From contig NZ_JAMYFE010000110.1 of the NCBI RefSeq assembly GCF_024129865.1, positions 1 through 41,752 on the forward strand: DNA of 41,752 nt. Reading direction: 5' to 3'. Source of the DNA: Stieleria tagensis. Its GTDB lineage: Bacteria > Planctomycetota > Planctomycetia > Pirellulales > Pirellulaceae. Below are positions 15,147 through 22,670 of the stretch, in pieces; within the stretch, counting starts at the first letter, position 1; each line of letters opens with the position of its first letter. Below the pieces are notes generated by a model. The model ran no database searches, was not told where the DNA came from, and was given only the letters and a program-made list of their open reading frames with translations. Position numbers and translations under genes: made by a program.

Positions 15147-16004
15147 TCACCTTCCTATTCGCTGTTCGTAGCGGCGAAGGAAGAGGCGAGCGGTTACAAG
15201 CGAAGTTTGAAGCCTAAACGTAGCGTCTTCTTCTTCCGACAGGCCAGGGTGTCCGCCATGCGGGTGCATTCGGCTCATTAGGCCTTGAACGAACTGCGGT
15301 TTTTGGTTGTTGGCATTCCACTCGTTGTACTCGGCCAATAGGAAGGGCGGTTGAACACCATTGCCAAGATAGTCTCGTCGGGATTTACTGTTGTTAGGAC
15401 CTGAATAGCCGAGACCGTCAGCGATCTCATTTAGATAACACTCGTAGAAATTTCTCAACTCTCCATTGGCTGAAGACCACTCGCCCCTTTGGAATGCCGC
15501 CAGAGCTTGGTTCAAGTGTCCCCTTGCCACGGTGAACCCACAGCTATCCAGCAACACCTCTATCTCGCTGTTAGTTTCGCGAAAGTCGAGACCTGGAATG
15601 TCGACGGGAAGCATTCGAACGAGCGAGAACGTACTTTGCTTAACTCGACCTCCCCAATTCGACTCGATCTCGGTTATGGATTCATCGATCTCGAACCCGT
15701 CGAAGCGGAGCCCAGCAACAAGCTTTCTCCAAGCCGCACTCTCGTGAGTTCGTTCTGGCGCGGTCAGAGCGGTCTCGACCAACGCGCGGCAAAGACTGAC
15801 GTTTCCATGTTCGCTGATCACTGTCAAATTTTCGGTGAGAGCAATGTCCGATAGGCTTGCGACTCGTGCAGACTTGCTTGAATCATCACATCTCCCGGTA
15901 ATTCCCCACTCAACTTCCAAGACCGCTATGTCACTATGAGATTTAAAGTCGGAGACCACTTCCGCGGCTGCAACGACGGTCATACGATTGAATTCTGTGA
16001 TCAT
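15147..16004 (-). CDS. hypothetical protein, two-part, unknown function
   Basis: 285 residues. The ATG is preceded by GGAGAA with good spacing. No signal peptide or membrane helix. The first ~130 residues are mixed alpha/beta. The C-terminal ~130 residues form a helical module (GHLNQALAAFQRGEWSSANGELRNFYECYLNEIAD, then a GLSEEEDATFRLQTSLVTARLFLRRYE tail) of a kind I associate with uncharacterised bacterial proteins resembling AbiJ/HEPN-like helical domains. I see no RX4-6H motif, so nuclease activity is not supported. It stands alone upstream of the recombinase gene, and a defence role is a guess. Confidence 0.55.
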   Translation of the reverse strand: MITEFNRMTVVAAAEVVSDFKSHSDIAVLEVEWGITGRCDDSSKSARVASLSDIALTENLTVISEHGNVSLCRALVETALTAPERTHESAAWRKLVAGLRFDGFEIDESITEIESNWGGRVKQSTFSLVRMLPVDIPGLDFRETNSEIEVLLDSCGFTVARGHLNQALAAFQRGEWSSANGELRNFYECYLNEIADGLGYSGPNNSKSRRDYLGNGVQPPFLLAEYNEWNANNQKPQFVQGLMSRMHPHGGHPGLSEEEDATFRLQTSLVTARLFLRRYEQRIGR

Positions 16005-16313
16005 GTAAGTTTCTCCGCATTGGCGTTTTTGCGGGTGTTTCTAAGCCGTTGCTCGGATGTACCTTAAAGGCCGCGTTTCAGACATGGTCTTCCGACGTCA
16101 CGTTTCTTGCCCATTGGTAGGGACAACTATCTTGCGGATTTGTTCACCTCCTGTCAGCACCCCGACTTCATATCCCGAATAAAACAGCATCAGTTTGATG
16201 TACGGCTTGGGCTACACCCCAAATCGGACGTAAAGCAAGCGATTTTGGAGGCCGGAATCCTGCGGCTTTGCCGCCATGGATATCGCCCCACCCCAAAATG
16301 GACAGAACTCGGT
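16005..16313. other. intergenic stretch, nothing convincing
   Basis: About 310 bp between two minus-strand genes. A plus-strand frame begins here (TTG 16107) but runs antisense through the next gene and lacks a ribosome site. No repeat or RNA gene seen. Confidence 0.4.
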
Positions 16314-16589
16314 TTAGTTTCGTGTCGGATTTGTGACCCAGTATTCGGCGTCTCGGTTTTTAAAGTCGGCGACGCATGCGTACGCTCTTTGGGCGAGTTC
16401 TTTGAGTGAAAGCAAGTGTTCTTCGCGGAAAAACTTCGACGTGACGAAAATGCCCTGGCAGTAGCCGGAGCGGTTGAACTCGACGGAGTAGAGCGGGCCG
16501 TGCTGATCGATCCGGCGATAGATGCTGGCGGACAGCTTTCCGTCGTAGAGAACGGTGACTGGATGGAATTCATGTGCGTTTCTTGCCAT
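16314..16589 (-). CDS. small hypothetical protein of the element backbone
   Basis: 91 residues, soluble. The N-terminus looks beta-stranded with a YDGKLSASIYRR stretch and an aromatic core (PLYSVEFNRSGY). The C-terminus is helical (LLSLKELAQRAYACVADF). The ATG follows AAAGGA, a good ribosome site shared in style with the neighbouring small genes. I know no function. It belongs to a run of short minus-strand genes (to 19528) of the sort carried by mobilisable elements and plasmids. Confidence 0.6.
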   Translation of the reverse strand: MARNAHEFHPVTVLYDGKLSASIYRRIDQHGPLYSVEFNRSGYCQGIFVTSKFFREEHLLSLKELAQRAYACVADFKNRDAEYWVTNPTRN

Positions 16590-16658
16590 GGCAATCCTTT
16601 CGACGTTGAAGTTGCGGAGTAACCAAATCAGCTAGAGCGTTCTTTTCAAAAGTCAATT

Positions 16659-17015
16659 TCATGCTTCTGGCTCCGGTTCCAGAAATCCGAATAGCCCGTC
16701 TTCGAGAAGCGAAAGCATCTGCTTTTGGGCGATCCTTTGACTCTCGGTTACAACCGACCCGCTGAGCGGCTTCGAAAAGTGGCATCTGGCTTGTTGCAGA
16801 AAGAACGTTACGCAGTCTTCACGGGTTTCCATCGCGATACGTGGCGATCCGAATCCAAGTTGACTACCGACGTTGTATTCAGCACGGATCGAGACGAGGA
16901 AGCTGCCATCAGCGAGGTGCTGAATCCGGTATCCGGCCGTCGCGTAACCGTAGTCAGTCCTTACAATTCGATACCCTTCGTCGCGTATTGTCACAGGTTC
17001 GTTTGATGGTTGCAT
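16659..17015 (-). CDS. small hypothetical protein of the element backbone
   Basis: 118 residues with an AAAGGA ribosome site in front of the ATG. The N-terminal half is beta-rich and aromatic (GYRIVRTDYGYATAGYRIQ). The C-terminal half is helical and ends in an acidic EPEPEA tail. It contains two cysteines near residues 67 and 78. No signal peptide or known motif. It is in the same run of minus-strand genes as the methylase upstream, about 70 bp from it, and may be co-transcribed. Confidence 0.6.
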   Translation of the reverse strand: MQPSNEPVTIRDEGYRIVRTDYGYATAGYRIQHLADGSFLVSIRAEYNVGSQLGFGSPRIAMETREDCVTFFLQQARCHFSKPLSGSVVTESQRIAQKQMLSLLEDGLFGFLEPEPEA

Positions 17016-17084
17016 ACCGATGTCCTTTCTTGATGCTCTTTCTTTGCCCCGAGAGTGGGAAAGAGATCAAGAAAGCCCTCAATG

Positions 17085-17918
17085 CTAAAAGAGATCGAGC
17101 TGTGATGGTCCCAGGGCGGCATCATTGGGATCGGATTGGGAAACAGCTTGTTTCCCTTTTTCCTTCGCAGGATCACGGCTTGGTTCAACATTCGTTTCTG
17201 ACGATACTGATTCCTGCTTATTCGCAAGTTCGGCCTTTTGGGAATTGGCTGTCGCGTAGTTGAAAGGCGAGTTCTCCGGCTTCACTTCGCGGATCACGCC
17301 ACCGGTCAGATTGAGGCCGATCTTGTAGACACGGAAGACTTCCATCGTCAGCGTGTTTTGCCAAACCGCCCAGCCGTAGAGCCCATTCAATCCGAGATTG
17401 ATCGCGGTCATTTGGGTGCAGCGATGATCGACGTCCTGGCCAATGAATTCGCAGTTTCGGTGCTTCTTTGCGACCGCCAGTAGGAAGCGGCCAGAACCGC
17501 ACGCGGGATCGTTTACCGTTCGGCGTTCTTTGTCGTCGGTATCGAAGACGGTCAGATCGGCCATCAGCTGAGCGACGCCGTCGGGGGTAAAGAATTGCCC
17601 TCGCTCGCCGTAGGTGATGCCGCCTGTGAAGATATCGCCCAAGATGTCTTGGCCGCTTTCTTCCATAGCGTTGACCAATTCGGCGAACGCTTGGACGATG
17701 AAATCGATCCCGCGTTTGCCTTTTGGTCCTTTGTCGTAGCCCTTGTGAACGGTGGCCAGATATTCCTCTTCCATGGTTTGGCCGGCGAGACAGCAGCGGA
17801 CGAGTGTCAGAAAGTCGTCGAACGCTTGTCCGCGACTAAGGCCTGCTTTATCACCAGCCGCGTCGATCAGATCGAGAATGCCTTTGCTGGCCGCGAGAAA
17901 AAATTGTTCTTTTGCCAT
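17085..17918 (-). CDS. HsdM-like N6-adenine DNA methylase, lacking motif IV
   Basis: 277 residues. A helical N-terminal domain (to about residue 105) is followed by QFFTPDGVAQLMADL and the SAM-binding motif I NDPACGSGRFLLA (about 136-148). GQDVDHRC then gives the acidic residue of the next strand. This layout matches type I-like N6 methylases (N6_Mtase/HsdM). I cannot find motif IV, (N/D/S)PP(Y/F): the expected position reads NTLTMEVF. There is no target-recognition domain, and the C-terminal ~60 residues are a polar Ser/Asn/Lys-rich linker. It may bind SAM without methylating DNA, or act with another subunit. No cognate restriction gene is adjacent. Confidence 0.75.
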   Translation of the reverse strand: MAKEQFFLAASKGILDLIDAAGDKAGLSRGQAFDDFLTLVRCCLAGQTMEEEYLATVHKGYDKGPKGKRGIDFIVQAFAELVNAMEESGQDILGDIFTGGITYGERGQFFTPDGVAQLMADLTVFDTDDKERRTVNDPACGSGRFLLAVAKKHRNCEFIGQDVDHRCTQMTAINLGLNGLYGWAVWQNTLTMEVFRVYKIGLNLTGGVIREVKPENSPFNYATANSQKAELANKQESVSSETNVEPSRDPAKEKGKQAVSQSDPNDAALGPSQLDLF

Positions 17919-18063
17919 GCCGCCCTACGCTTTCGGGCGGGCAGCTCCATTGGTACGTGTCATCGTATTGCCCTTTCATTTGCAGTTGTCATAGCGTGCC
18001 ACTTCTGGCACGGATCGATGCGAAGCGTCAACGAAAAATCCTGCCGACGCTTCCCCGTTGCCG

Positions 18064-18330
18064 TTATTTGCCGAGTTCACGAACCTGATCAAGCAGGCTC
18101 TGAGCCTCGTGAAGTCGCTCGGAAATATAGATCGCCGCACTTTCGGATGCGAGAATATTTCCCAGTGTTCGCAGGATGATCGCGTACTCGTTTAACACGT
18201 CGAATTGTTCAAATGCTTGGTAATCGGCATGCGTTTGTTGCAAATCTTCGATTTGCTCGCAGACTTCAAATAGTGTTGACGAAGTCGGAAACGACGGCGC
18301 GTCGGACGGACCTGATGCGATGATTTTCAT
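18064..18330 (-). CDS. small helical hypothetical protein
   Basis: 88 residues from ATG 18330, chosen over 18345 because AGGAG lies just ahead of it. It is predominantly helical and acidic (TLFEVCEQIEDLQQTHADYQAFEQFD, then an AIYISERLHEAQSLLDQVREL tail) and looks like a small coiled-coil or regulatory partner. Its ribosome site lies inside one arm of an 18-bp perfect inverted repeat, so translation could be limited by an mRNA hairpin when transcription comes from the upstream gene. No family recognised. Confidence 0.55.
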   Translation of the reverse strand: MKIIASGPSDAPSFPTSSTLFEVCEQIEDLQQTHADYQAFEQFDVLNEYAIILRTLGNILASESAAIYISERLHEAQSLLDQVRELGK

Positions 18331-18332
18331 TG

Positions 18333-18387
18333 GCTTCTCCTTCATTTTGTTTTCTCACCCAAGAAGAAGACAAAATGAAGGAGAAGC
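18333..18387. repeat. inverted repeat enclosing the ribosome site of the gene at 18330
   Basis: GCTTCTCCTTCATTTTGT at 18333-18350 is the exact reverse complement of 18370-18387, and pairing continues inward a few bases with one mismatch. The left arm carries the minus-strand AGGAG of the 18330 gene. The right arm presents the same AGGAG on the plus strand ahead of an ATG at 18392, where a 66-codon frame begins that I do not trust. Confidence 0.75.
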
Positions 18388-18493
18388 ATTTATGGATTGT
18401 TTTGCGTCTCGACACGGGGACCATGTTCTCCAATTGCGATGTGGGCCGTGGAGTTCTGCGCAGACGAGGAACACCGTCGACGCAGATCTGCGG

Positions 18494-18859
18494 TCACCAC
18501 CAAGAGTCGTAAAAGACGGTGTATCCTTCATCGATGGCCTGTTTGGCCTTCACGATGAATTCAAGGTCGCCGTCAAGTTCGTCGCCGAATGACTCACCAA
18601 AGAAGAAGCCAGAGGTTTTCGGCAGCGATCCGGTTTTGACAGCCGTCTCCAGCTGGTTCAGTTCGTGGATAGTCAGCGTGACCGTTGCACAGTTGAAATC
18701 GGGATTGTTGCCCCCTTTGGCGAAATAGAGATCGGCCATCCATCCGTGAAGGTCAGGGTGCTTTCGCCAATAGTGAATCTCGGTGTAGTCGGTGACCGTA
18801 AAGTCAACTGGTTGGTTTGGATGCTGGTGTGTGATGCATGCGTACATATCAAGTCCCAT
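18494..18859 (-). CDS. conserved small protein, MGLDMY / W-rich family
   Basis: 121 residues with AAAGGA before ATG 18859; the longer in-frame extension to 19138 overlaps another gene. It begins with the distinctive MGLDMYA. Next comes an HYWRKHPDLHGWM segment and FNC.TV.LTIHELNQLE, and it ends GYTVFYDSWW. I associate this pattern with a widespread phage- and plasmid-borne family often mislabelled phosphoglycerate kinase. It has no kinase motifs and its function is unknown. It sits between two other small backbone genes. Confidence 0.7.
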   Translation of the reverse strand: MGLDMYACITHQHPNQPVDFTVTDYTEIHYWRKHPDLHGWMADLYFAKGGNNPDFNCATVTLTIHELNQLETAVKTGSLPKTSGFFFGESFGDELDGDLEFIVKAKQAIDEGYTVFYDSWW

Positions 18860-18881
18860 GGTGTTTCCTTTCTTGTTTGGT

Positions 18882-19271
18882 TTAGTGCTCACTTGGCAGG
18901 TACAGCGTCCAGTGCTGTCCGTCGAAGCCGACCCAGATGTCGATCTTGTCGAGCGGGAAATCGGTGAACTCGATGTCCTGCCGGATGAACGGGGCTTCCG
19001 GTGAGTCGGCTTTGGCGACCAAAGTTGCTCCGCCGTTGTCGTCCCGGCACAGCGTCCAGAAATGCAGGTAATCGATCCGGGGATCACTTGCAGCGGCGTT
19101 TCGATGGGCTTCGCTTCCGAGATGAGAGGCGATGGCATCGATCAGCCAGTAAGCTCCTGCGTTTTTGGCGAGGTATTGGACGCCTTCGGTGTAGATCACT
19201 TTTCGATTCAGCGGGTGCCGAAAGAAACTCTCGGAACCCGTGAATTGTTGCAAGTCAGCTGCCTGGATCAT
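18882..19271 (-). CDS. DUF6876-like protein
   Basis: 129 residues. The signature runs FTGSESFFRHPLNRKVIYTEGVQYLA, then AGAYWLIDAIAS and an IWVGFDGQHWTLYL tail. This is the pattern of the DUF6876 family, common on plasmids, phages and other mobile elements and without known activity. The ATG overlaps the stop of the upstream gene (19268-19271), so the two are co-translated. No ribosome site beyond that coupling. Its presence supports reading this block as mobile-element cargo or backbone. Confidence 0.65.
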   Translation of the reverse strand: MIQAADLQQFTGSESFFRHPLNRKVIYTEGVQYLAKNAGAYWLIDAIASHLGSEAHRNAAASDPRIDYLHFWTLCRDDNGGATLVAKADSPEAPFIRQDIEFTDFPLDKIDIWVGFDGQHWTLYLPSEH

Positions 19272-19528
19272 TCGCCGGACTCCTCGGCTTGATCTGCGGC
19301 TCGGAGTTCGCTGATGCGGTCGAACGCCATGCCGGCCAGTCGAGCAACTTTCAGCAGATCGTCTTGGCTGTAGATATGTGAGTCACCGTAGCCGTCTTTG
19401 GTCTTGTACGTTCGTGAGATTTCGGTGCTGGCAAAGGTCTTACCTTTCTCGCTCGTGTTGAACCAAATCGTGGCCTTCAGTCCTCCAGGGAGGCGGATGG
19501 TGTCGGCGGGTTTGTTTGAATCTGTCAT
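19268..19528 (-). CDS. small hypothetical protein, first gene of a coupled pair
   Basis: 86 residues. Residues ~10-50 (IRLPGGLKATIWFNTSEKG, then STEISRTYKT) form a predicted beta-hairpin core like that of small uncharacterised proteins on planctomycete and proteobacterial mobile elements. The C-terminal part is helical (LLKVARLAGMAFDRI). The ATG at 19528 has AAAGGA as ribosome site, and that site lies within one arm of the inverted repeat at 19532-19595. The stop overlaps the DUF6876-like gene. A single-stranded-DNA or nucleoid role has been suggested for similar folds, but nothing here proves it. Confidence 0.6.
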   Translation of the reverse strand: MTDSNKPADTIRLPGGLKATIWFNTSEKGKTFASTEISRTYKTKDGYGDSHIYSQDDLLKVARLAGMAFDRISELRAADQAEESGE

Positions 19529-19531
19529 GAT

Positions 19532-19595
19532 TGTTCCTTTCGTTGATTGAACCTGTTTGCCCAACCACGGCAGGTTTCAATCAACGAAAGGGACA
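19532..19595. repeat. inverted repeat between divergent small genes
   Basis: Arms at 19532-19555 and 19571-19595 pair with one mismatch and one extra base. The core CCTTTCGTTGATTGAA is matched by TTCAATCAACGAAAGG, and the loop is 15 bases. Each arm contains the AAAGG ribosome site of the gene that starts beyond it (ATG 19528 on minus, GTG 19599 on plus). It has the same layout as the repeat at 18333-18387. Confidence 0.75.
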
Positions 19596-19598
19596 AAA

Positions 19599-19886
19599 GT
19601 GTTGACAGCGTGTACATGTCGGTGCTTTTCTCGCTCCATGGACCCGACCACTTGTTTCAACGAGATGATGGATGCTTACTCGCTTGGCATGTACGACGAA
19701 GCGAGCGAACATGCCACGGAGCTGGCAGAGTGGCTTGACAAAGACGGCTTTCCTCCGGTGCTGCATGTCTCGACCGATGGCATGAAGGTGTTCGTCGTCA
19801 GCGACCAGTTGGCTCGCGAGATCAGCCGGGCGGCCTGCCGATTGGTTCTGGATCAACACGAAGCGGAATGCGAGCCCCGGATCTAA
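19599..19886 (+). CDS. small hypothetical protein, divergent from 19528
   Basis: 95 residues from GTG 19599, preceded by AAAGGG at normal spacing; ATG 19638 is an alternative without a ribosome site. After a Cys-containing N-terminus, the segment EMMDAYSLGMYDEASEHATELAEWLDKDGFPPVL looks like a short helical-repeat unit. It is followed by a strand-helix tail. Similar short proteins occur next to other plasmid and ICE genes. The function is unknown. It is the only plus-strand member of this cluster besides radC, about 80 bp upstream of it. Confidence 0.5.
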   Translation: MLTACTCRCFSRSMDPTTCFNEMMDAYSLGMYDEASEHATELAEWLDKDGFPPVLHVSTDGMKVFVVSDQLAREISRAACRLVLDQHEAECEPRI

Positions 19887-19969
19887 ATCAGCACGGTGCT
19901 ATCGAAACATTCATTCACCGTACGTGACCACGACCGCTTGCCCCGCGCCGCATTTGTGACTTGATCAGA

Positions 19970-20572
19970 ATGCGAATGCTGTGGCATTCTTATAAAGTGA
20001 GAGAGAAAAGCGATCAAGAATTGCTGTCGATGGTACTGCGGACACAGTTTTCCCGTGTCGCGGACAAGAGCGTTCACGAGATTGTTCAAGCGGGAAAGGC
20101 AGAGTTGGGATTGACCGACATCGCCTACGCTCGGCTGATGGCCGGCATCGAACTCGGTAAACGCGTGGCCGAACCGAAGGCCAACTACAACACCAAGATC
20201 ACGTCGCCGCAACTTGCGGCGGAGTTTTGCCAGGTGCACTTCGCGAGGCTAATCGCTGAGGGACTTCAAGAGGAGTTCCATGTGGTCACGCTTAACACGA
20301 AGCACCGGATGATTGACTCGCATCTGATTACGGTTGGCACCCTGGACGCTTCCCTTGTTCATGCTCGGGAAGTCTTCCGCCCCGCGATCAGGGATTCATC
20401 CAGTGCCATTTTGCTCGTGCACAATCACCCATCAGGCGATCCAACTCCGAGCCGAGAAGACCAAACCGTGACCGAGCACCTGACGAAAGTCGGCACCATG
20501 GTCGGGATTACCGTTCTAGACCACGTCGTGGTTGCAAGAGAAGGTTGCGTCAGCATCCGAGAATACGGATAA
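19970..20572 (+). CDS. radC: RadC-family JAB/MPN-domain protein
   Basis: 200 residues. The C-terminal half is the RadC domain with the JAMM zinc-binding signature: an upstream Glu in the EEFHVVTLNTKHRMI strand, then LLVHNHPSGDPTPSRED with the two His and the Asp. The N-terminal part is a short helical segment (SDQELLSMVLRTQ...) that looks reduced compared with chromosomal RadC's HhH region. Such shortened RadC proteins are typical of genomic islands and are often called YeeS-like. The biochemical role is not established, and the old DNA-repair assignment was withdrawn. ATG 19970 is chosen because a TTG three codons earlier is weaker; no clear ribosome site precedes either. Confidence 0.85.
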   Translation: MRMLWHSYKVREKSDQELLSMVLRTQFSRVADKSVHEIVQAGKAELGLTDIAYARLMAGIELGKRVAEPKANYNTKITSPQLAAEFCQVHFARLIAEGLQEEFHVVTLNTKHRMIDSHLITVGTLDASLVHAREVFRPAIRDSSSAILLVHNHPSGDPTPSREDQTVTEHLTKVGTMVGITVLDHVVVAREGCVSIREYG

Positions 20573-20610
20573 AGCAAGTGTCAAGTTGATGGTCCAACCG
20601 CAAGCAAAAA

Positions 20611-20672
20611 GCCCGTGGCAGCTCCGTTCGAACGTTGGGGCAAAAAACTCGAACATCAGCACTGCCACGGGC
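20611..20672. repeat. nested inverted repeat, 11-bp outer stem
   Basis: GCCCGTGGCAG at 20611-20621 pairs perfectly with CTGCCACGGGC at 20662-20672. Inside the 40-base loop, GTTCGA pairs with TCGAAC. It lies about 40 bp after the radC stop, so it may end that transcript, although no T-run follows. The nested stems could equally form a structured single strand. Confidence 0.55.
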
Positions 20673-20755
20673 GGGGACATTCTAGTCGACAATGTACTTG
20701 GTCGCATTTCGTCGCTTTCTCCGTTTCATTTCGCCGCTTTTTCATGCATTTCTTA

Positions 20756-20781
20756 GCAATTGCCGAACATTCGGCAATTGC
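20756..20781. repeat. palindrome with 12-bp arms and 2-base centre
   Basis: GCAATTGCCGAA and its exact reverse complement TTCGGCAATTGC, separated by CA. It is embedded in pyrimidine-rich GTCGC-type repeats, far from any start codon. Its symmetry suits a dimeric DNA-binding protein or a strong hairpin. Confidence 0.6.
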
Positions 20782-21195
20782 GGTTGGTCGCTTTTTCGTC
20801 GCATTGTTTTCCACCAATTGCGTTGCTATGCGCTTTTGGGAAGGTCGCCGCGTTCGAATTTTCGCGTAATTCAGGTCTGCTTCAAAGGCAAGGTTGGCCT
20901 GGTATCCGAACCTGGCGTTCTGGGCGGCTTATTTTGAAAAGGGTACCAACGCGATTTGGCCATAACTTGGTTACGAGGTCGCTGCCCAATTTCGCCACGG
21001 CTTGAGGTGCGATTTGCTCGCAGAGCCAATCTTGGTGCCGGCGATGCCGCATATGGAAGCTGGTCGCTAAACTGCTGAGCGGTTACTATCCGCCAGTGTC
21101 CAGAACTCGGACGCCCGACGATTTCACTTGCAAATCTGGCTCCATGGCGGTACCCAAGGAGATTGGCAAGAACAACTGGAAAGTGGGTGCGCAAT

Positions 21196-22359
21196 ATGAC
21201 AGATATCGATTCATCAAGATGCAGCAGCACCAGTGCACTTAACTTTGATCGGCTGCTCCAGTTGTTCGATAGCACACACGTGGAGTTTCAGAGGCGCGCG
21301 GCGCGTGCCGTCAATCAGAATTTGGTAATCCGAAATTGGCTTTTCGGCTGGTACATCGTTGAATTCGAACAAAACGGCACGGATCGGGCCAAGTACGGCA
21401 AGGAGACGCTCGAACGGCTGTCTTCGGAGCTGAAATTGCGTATCGGGCGTGGGTTTTCCGTGGACAACCTGCAGTTAATGAGACGTTTTTACACGGGGTT
21501 TTTTGGTGTTTTGGAGATTTCCGAGACACCGTCTCGTATTTTGCCCGGAATTTACGAGACACTGTCTACCGAATTAGCAACAGAGGGGGGGGCAGCATCA
21601 AGTTCGTCGGAAAAGCCACAATTGACGACCATGATCGACGCTTTGGCAGACCGCTTTTCGCTCTCTTGGTCGCACTACGTCACATTGCTGACGATCGACA
21701 ACATTGATGAGCGTCGATTTTACGAAATCGAAGCCGGGCACAATCAATGGAGCGTTCGGGAACTGGACCGGCAAATCGACAGCGCCCTTTATCAACGTTT
21801 GGCGCTCAGTCGCGACAAGGAAGAGATTCGCCAACTAGCGCGGCAAGGTCAGGTCATCGCGAAAGCTGCCGACTTGATCAAGAACCCGCTCGTGTTGGAG
21901 TTCTTGGATCTGGATGAGAAAGCCAGTTACAGTGAAAGCGAATTGGAATCTGCCATCATCGACAAGCTACAGGCTTTCATGCTGGAACTCGGGAAAGGCT
22001 TCTTGTTCGAGAGTCGGCAAAAGCGTTTCACATTCGACGACAAACACTTCCGCGTCGATCTGGTTCTCTACAATCGCCTGCTTCGCTGCTACGTGTTGCT
22101 CGATCTGAAAATCGGTGAGATCACGCACGGTGATTTGGGACAGATGCAGATGTACGTCAACTACTTCGATCGAAAGGTCAAATTGGATGACGAGCTGCCG
22201 ACTGTGGGTATCGTCCTTTGTGCGAGAAAGAACGACGCTTTGGTTGAACTCACGTTGCCAAGGGAGGCGAATATTTTCGCGTCCAAGTACCAATTGTATC
22301 TACCCAGCAAAGAGGAACTGAAGCGAGAGCTTGAACGAATCGAGACCGACCTGGAATAA
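21196..22359 (+). CDS. DUF1016/YhcG-family PD-(D/E)XK nuclease
   Basis: 387 residues from ATG 21196; GTG 21187 and TTG 21163 are in-frame alternatives. The N-terminal winged-helix-like DUF1016_N region has the family pattern ARAVNQNLVIRNWLFGWYIVE and LSSELKLRIGRGFSVDNLQLMRRFY. The C-terminal nuclease domain shows RVDLVLYNRLLRCYVLLDLK, giving D288 and D303-x-K305 as the PD-(D/E)XK catalytic set, followed by GDLGQMQMYVNYFD. The family (YhcG, PDDEXK nuclease) is common near restriction-modification and other defence genes. It is separated by about 310 bp from the convergent methyltransferase operon, so a joint role is possible but unproven. Confidence 0.82.
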   Translation: MTDIDSSRCSSTSALNFDRLLQLFDSTHVEFQRRAARAVNQNLVIRNWLFGWYIVEFEQNGTDRAKYGKETLERLSSELKLRIGRGFSVDNLQLMRRFYTGFFGVLEISETPSRILPGIYETLSTELATEGGAASSSSEKPQLTTMIDALADRFSLSWSHYVTLLTIDNIDERRFYEIEAGHNQWSVRELDRQIDSALYQRLALSRDKEEIRQLARQGQVIAKAADLIKNPLVLEFLDLDEKASYSESELESAIIDKLQAFMLELGKGFLFESRQKRFTFDDKHFRVDLVLYNRLLRCYVLLDLKIGEITHGDLGQMQMYVNYFDRKVKLDDELPTVGIVLCARKNDALVELTLPREANIFASKYQLYLPSKEELKRELERIETDLE

Positions 22360-22670
22360 CCGTACCGGTACCTCACCTCCCCTGTTTAGGCGAATCAGTG
22401 GGGCTGAATGAAATCCGGCGTCGGCATCGGAGCAGTGAAGTCGGCTTGTCAGCCGCGCCCCAATCGATTTGGCCGACTGAACACCGAACACAACGCCTGA
22501 CCCGGCCTGCCCCTGGCAAAGCCTCTCTCACGGATTAGGCATTTCATTGGCAACGGATGCTCGAGCCTTCGGATTGCTCTGGTTGCGTCTCACATACCAA
22601 GTATTCTTAATGCAGAATTGTTAGATGCAAACGACTGGAGCAAACGAGGTGTGTCGTTTAGGAGGAACGA
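22360..22670. other. convergent intergenic stretch
   Basis: About 310 bp between the ends of the DUF1016 gene and the methyltransferase gene. It holds a 10-bp palindrome GTACCGGTAC just after the first stop (22363-22372). I see no gene, and no clear U-tract terminator. Confidence 0.4.

Larger units (their letters stand above)
20573..21195. other. non-coding region with two hairpins and pyrimidine-rich GTCGC motifs
   Basis: About 620 bp between radC and the DUF1016 gene with no credible frame on either strand. It contains the inverted repeats at 20611-20672 and 20756-20781. Around the latter, pyrimidine-rich stretches repeat the motif GTCGC/GCCGC followed by TTT (20701-20740 and 20786-20806). 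The architecture suggests a regulatory or replication/partition-type site. Confidence 0.45.

Noticed and set aside
16107-16409. 100-codon plus-strand frame from a TTG
   Set aside because: No ribosome site, and it overlaps the small gene at 16314-16589, which has a good start signal.
18392-18592. 66-codon plus-strand gene after the inverted repeat
   Set aside because: It has a ribosome site copied by the repeat, but it runs antisense into the 18494-18859 gene and shows no family features.
19532-19600. CRISPR-like repeat (GTTTCAATC resembles some CRISPR repeats)
   Set aside because: There are only two copies, in inverted orientation, with a 15-base loop and no regular spacers; each arm holds a ribosome site.
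20611-20672. Integron attC site
   Set aside because: The stem looked promising, but the core sites (RYYYAAC and GTTRRRY) are not present and no integron integrase is in the window.
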